DNA of 17,334 nt from CAUZFZ01 sp963579025 (GTDB taxonomy: Bacteria > Planctomycetota > Planctomycetia > Planctomycetales > Planctomycetaceae): NCBI GenBank assembly GCA_963579025.1, contig CAUZFZ010000196.1:1-17334 (forward strand). Direction: 5' to 3'. The translations under genes were made by a program, and so were the position numbers. This document shows, in pieces, positions 14,170-17,334 of this stretch. Position 1 is the first letter of the stretch; each line of letters starts with the position of its first letter. Below the pieces are notes generated by a model. The model saw only the letters and a program-made list of their open reading frames with translations. It was not told the origin of the DNA and searched no databases.

Positions 14170-15747
14170 TCAGCGTGAAGTATTGATTTCGTCGTGATCC
14201 AGCACCTGTCCGTCGGTCGCGAGCTGCCGGCGCAGCGAGTCGATGGCAACCGTTCGAGGCTGGGTCTGGTGAGACAGCGCGAGATGCGCTGCGGTCCCGG
14301 CCGCCTGCCCGAGCGCCATCCAGGTGGGTTCCATGCGGATCGACGAGTAGGCGACGTGTGTGGTTGAGGCGGCCACGGGAACGATCAATCCATCGATCGA
14401 CTTCGGAATCATGATTCGGTACGGAATCCCGTAAGGCCGCGTGATCGAATCGAGCATCCCCAGGTAGCCTTCCAGAACGACCGTGTCGCTGGGTTGGCGT
14501 TTGCGGCAGGGGAAGCTGTCGATGGGGAATTCGCCGATGGCAATTGTGTCGGCGTGATCAGACTGCTCGCCGGCACGCGATGTCATGTCGTGCTCGGTTA
14601 GCGTGTATTCGCCGATCAGGCGGCGAGCTTCACGGACATAGAGCTGGAACGGGAAGTGGCCGTTGTCGGTGAACTCGTCGCGTGGAAGATGATACTGCTG
14701 CGCAATGACGCGGTGCGGTTCAGGAATCTCGTCGTCGTTCTGGAGAAACCAGAGCAGCCCCAGCGTGAGGTTGCGATGCCGCTCGCAAATGCGTTGTCGT
14801 GTGGCGTGGTCGCCTTCGACATAACCGACGTTCTCTTCCGGAAACGGGAAACCAAGCGGACGCGGATTGATATTCACGTCTGTCTTGTTGTTCGGGATGT
14901 CCGTGACGGACAGGGCGCGGAACATCGTGTCGAAATGCGCCGGGTGATAACCGCGACCGGGTTTCACATGTTTCGGTGCGCTGAGCCGCCCACTGGCGAG
15001 ATCGTCGAAGTAGCCAGTGTAGGTCTCGCGACGGTAGTCCGATGGTGGCTCGGTCAGAACATGCGAGTTTCCGGGATCGGTCGTCAGACACAGGCGATAG
15101 GTGTAGGCGGGCAGACGACCGTCTCGTTCGCCTGTCGTTCCCGGCAGAAACTCGGCGTTCTGGTAATCGAAGGAAACGACTCCCGCGTGTGGTTCGTCGA
15201 ACTCGTCGCGCGACTCGCGTCCCAGTCGATAGTCCGCGCCCGCCGCTGCAAACAGATCGCCTTCGTACGTTGCGTCAATGAAGACTCCGGCCGAACGCCA
15301 CTCATTGCCCGCACCATGCTCAGAGCAGTGTGCGATTTCAATTCGCGTCAAAACGCTCTGGGACACCTCCGCTTGAACGAGACGACGCTGAGTCAGGACG
15401 GAGACGTTCGGGCACTCCTTCAACATTTGGCTGAAGACAGCTTCAGCCACCGAAGGTTCGAAATAGTAGCCGTCGCGGCATAGCTCGAAGTCGGGTGAAT
15501 CTTTGCCATAACGATCGAGGTAGTGCTGCCTCACACGGTCGGTGAACTCCCGAAACAAGCCACCAACCAAATGGCGTTTTTCTACATCGCTTTTGCCGAG
15601 TCCGCTGGCGGACATGCCTCCGATGTGGCTGTGGGATTCGATCAACAGCACCTTCCGGCCGGCTCGCCCCGCGGACAACGCCGCTGCGATACCGCCCGGT
15701 GTGCCACCGACCACAACGACATCGAATTGAGCCTCGACATCGCTCAT
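14170..15747 (-). CDS. FAD-dependent oxidoreductase
   Basis: This 525-residue flavoprotein belongs to the FAD_oxidored type (PF12831-like). The N-terminal dinucleotide-binding segment is FDVVVVGGTPGGIAAALSAGR (8-28), ending in the ribose-binding acidic residue in LLIESHSHIGGMSASG (35-49). FIDATYEGDLFAAAGADYRLGRE is the second FAD-contacting region typical of this family, and the C-terminal FAD site is YRIMIPKSIDGLIVPVAASTTHVAYSSIRMEPTWMALGQAAGTAAHLAL. Planctomycetes carry many of these enzymes near glycan-use genes; the substrate is unknown. No export signal is evident. The ATG overlaps the symporter stop (ATGA), so the two are translationally coupled. A partial copy of its C-terminus remains at 10503-10560. 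Confidence 0.9.
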   Translation of the reverse strand: MSDVEAQFDVVVVGGTPGGIAAALSAGRAGRKVLLIESHSHIGGMSASGLGKSDVEKRHLVGGLFREFTDRVRQHYLDRYGKDSPDFELCRDGYYFEPSVAEAVFSQMLKECPNVSVLTQRRLVQAEVSQSVLTRIEIAHCSEHGAGNEWRSAGVFIDATYEGDLFAAAGADYRLGRESRDEFDEPHAGVVSFDYQNAEFLPGTTGERDGRLPAYTYRLCLTTDPGNSHVLTEPPSDYRRETYTGYFDDLASGRLSAPKHVKPGRGYHPAHFDTMFRALSVTDIPNNKTDVNINPRPLGFPFPEENVGYVEGDHATRQRICERHRNLTLGLLWFLQNDDEIPEPHRVIAQQYHLPRDEFTDNGHFPFQLYVREARRLIGEYTLTEHDMTSRAGEQSDHADTIAIGEFPIDSFPCRKRQPSDTVVLEGYLGMLDSITRPYGIPYRIMIPKSIDGLIVPVAASTTHVAYSSIRMEPTWMALGQAAGTAAHLALSHQTQPRTVAIDSLRRQLATDGQVLDHDEINTSR

Positions 15748-17270
15748 GCCGTCTCCCTGTCCAGCGTCCAGACAGTCAGGCCGCTCAAGTCCTTCTGGTT
15801 TCGACCTCGGAATACTGCGACCACGCCAGCGAGGATCAGGAATGCAAGATTCACCAGAATGCCAGTCCAGTAAGAATGAATCGGAACGGTCAGGGTTTCA
15901 GGTAACCAGCCGGCTGCGCTGACGCCGAGGTAGACGTTCAGGCAAATTGCGACCGCCAGCCCGATCGCCGCCGAGCGGTTGTCGATTCGTGTTGTGAAGA
16001 AGCCTGCCATGAACAACCCGAGCAGGCAGCCGCCGAAAACCGACGCCACGATCCAACTCAAATCATTCATGCTCTCTTTTTCGATGGAGCTGAACACAAT
16101 GGCTCCGAGAATCATGAGAACGGACGCCACAACGGCTACGAGCCTGGCCCCGCGCAAATAGAACCGGTCGTCCCGTCCCTTTGCCAGATACGGCTTCATC
16201 AAGTCCACCGTCACGATGGTGGAAATGGCGTTGATCGAAGAATCCAGACTCGACATCGCCGCCGCCAGTACTCCGGCGATGATCAGTCCGGTTATGCCAA
16301 CAGGAACCTGAGTCAGAATGAAATAAGGAAAGACCGCGTCCGCCTTTAACGCGGTCACGGTTTCATCCGGATTCACCGTGTAAAAAACAAACACGGCCGT
16401 TCCCAGGAAAAAGAAGAACGCCCAGGTCGGAACGGCAATGATGGAGTAGATCGTCGTTGCCTTGCGCGCCTCCTTCAGACTTTTCGCCGCGAGGTATCGC
16501 TGCACCACGTTCTGATCGCTGGAGTACATCGTCAGCCAGCTCACGATTCCCAGCAGCGCCACCGTCCAGAACGTCCGCTCGTGCAAGTTGAAGCCCATCG
16601 AGCCGACATCGAACTTCCCGTGCTGCACGCCCACCTCGAAGATTTGCCCGACGCCACCGGGCAGTTGCCAAGCTATCGTCACGAGGCAGATGATCCCGCC
16701 GGCCCACAACACAATCGACTGCACGACGTCCGTCCAGATCACCGCTTCAATCCCGCCGGCAATCGTGTAGAGCGAAATGAAGATTCCGACAAGAACGATG
16801 ACCAGTCGAATATCCAGACCGGTCAGCAGCGTGATGGGGATCGAGACAAGAAACAGGACCTTTGCCAGCCGAATCAACTGCAGCAGGATGAAGCTCAACG
16901 CCCCATAAAGCCGCACACCGGGGCCGAACCGATCGCCAAGGTACTCGAACGCTGACGTTGTCTTGCCGCGTCGGAAGAACGGGATGAACACGATGATCGC
17001 CAGTACGGCCACCAGAGGGAGCGTGAGGTTCGAAACCAGTTGCCGCCAATCCAGCGTGTACGCGGCAGCGGGAAACGCCAGAAACGTGACGGAGCTGATC
17101 GACGTCCCCAGCATGGACAATCCGATCGCCCAGCCCGGAAACGACCTGTCCCCCAGGAAGTATTCCTCCGTGGTTTTGTTGCGTCTGGCAAACCACACTC
17201 CCACCCCGACCGTCCCCAGCAGGTAGATCACGATGATGGCGATGTCGAGCGGCCGGGCAGTCACATTCAT
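15744..17270 (-). CDS. Sodium:solute symporter (SSS family)
   Basis: This 508-residue inner-membrane protein has about 13 hydrophobic segments, starting with LDIAIIVIYLLGTVGVGVWFA. The family-typical N-terminus follows: RRNKTTEEYFLGDRSFPGWAIGLSMLGTSISSVTFLAFPAAAY. Other recognisable blocks are YEYLGDRFG-like FEYLGDRFGPGVR, YTIAGGIEAVIWTDVVQ (a conserved SSS signature), SSDQNVVQRYLAAKS, and GVLAAAMSSLDSSINAISTIVTVD in the core. It would import a small organic solute with sodium. The neighbours suggest a sugar or sugar acid, possibly a sialic-acid-like compound, but this is inferred from context only. It is the first gene of the minus-strand run in this window. The 64 bp upstream, to the window edge, show no obvious Shine-Dalgarno sequence or promoter. 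Confidence 0.92.
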   Translation of the reverse strand: MNVTARPLDIAIIVIYLLGTVGVGVWFARRNKTTEEYFLGDRSFPGWAIGLSMLGTSISSVTFLAFPAAAYTLDWRQLVSNLTLPLVAVLAIIVFIPFFRRGKTTSAFEYLGDRFGPGVRLYGALSFILLQLIRLAKVLFLVSIPITLLTGLDIRLVIVLVGIFISLYTIAGGIEAVIWTDVVQSIVLWAGGIICLVTIAWQLPGGVGQIFEVGVQHGKFDVGSMGFNLHERTFWTVALLGIVSWLTMYSSDQNVVQRYLAAKSLKEARKATTIYSIIAVPTWAFFFFLGTAVFVFYTVNPDETVTALKADAVFPYFILTQVPVGITGLIIAGVLAAAMSSLDSSINAISTIVTVDLMKPYLAKGRDDRFYLRGARLVAVVASVLMILGAIVFSSIEKESMNDLSWIVASVFGGCLLGLFMAGFFTTRIDNRSAAIGLAVAICLNVYLGVSAAGWLPETLTVPIHSYWTGILVNLAFLILAGVVAVFRGRNQKDLSGLTVWTLDRETA

Positions 17271-17334
17271 TACGTCGTTTTAGATGGCGAACGACTGGTT
17301 CTCAATGCTGCACTCGCGCGTTCGGCGCGGGTCT

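Overview
The window looks like a chromosomal segment of a planctomycete. The evidence is a DUF1501 protein with a twin-arginine signal, a PSCyt2/PSD1 (DUF1549/DUF1553) protein fused to a sialidase-like domain, a secreted DUF4838 protein, a sodium:solute symporter beside an FAD-dependent oxidoreductase, moderately high GC, and a long palindromic repeat with GTAAGCTTCCAGCTTGC arms of a kind I recall as common in planctomycete genomes. The assignment rests on gene content only.

Layout, left to right. Positions 1-122 hold the last codons and outer end of what looks like an ISAzo13-family transposon. It joins directly to hsdR (142-2868, + strand), a type I restriction motor subunit that has lost its N-terminus, so the element appears to have cut the gene at or near a TA. 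Everything after this is on the minus strand. From right to left (the direction of transcription) come the SSS symporter (17270-15744), the FAD oxidoreductase (15747-14170, ATGA overlap), a short sialidase scrap (about 14116-14157), a compact defence-type cassette, a chimeric pseudogene (10762-10503), a DUF4838 glycoside-hydrolase-like protein (10483-7901), the sialidase-PSCyt2-PSD1 fusion (7855-4997), DUF1501 (4992-3694) and a decayed sialidase (about 3690-2955) that carries the palindromic element inside its reading frame.

The cassette (13943-10833) is the most interesting part. It encodes a DUF262 protein with a DGAQR motif, a MAE_28990-like HEPN protein with an RNHLGH motif, a complete C5-cytosine DNA methyltransferase, and a frameshifted, truncated vsr mismatch-repair endonuclease. 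The intact genes are 1-4 bp apart, which suggests translational coupling. Imperfect inverted repeats of about 20 bp, at 10813-10832 and 14023-14042, bracket the cassette almost exactly, and the vsr homology stops at the left one. This suggests a mobile restriction-like or abortive-infection module that landed inside a saccharide-catabolism cluster.

The catabolic genes fit together as a scavenging cluster: exported hydrolases and sialidase-like proteins, a sodium-driven importer and an oxidoreductase. The scraps of sialidase, FAD-oxidoreductase and DUF4838 genes at the seams show that the cluster has been through duplication, recombination and deletion. I saw no tRNA, rRNA or CRISPR array and no convincing rho-independent terminator. 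No stretch above 300 bases lacks a gene or gene remnant.
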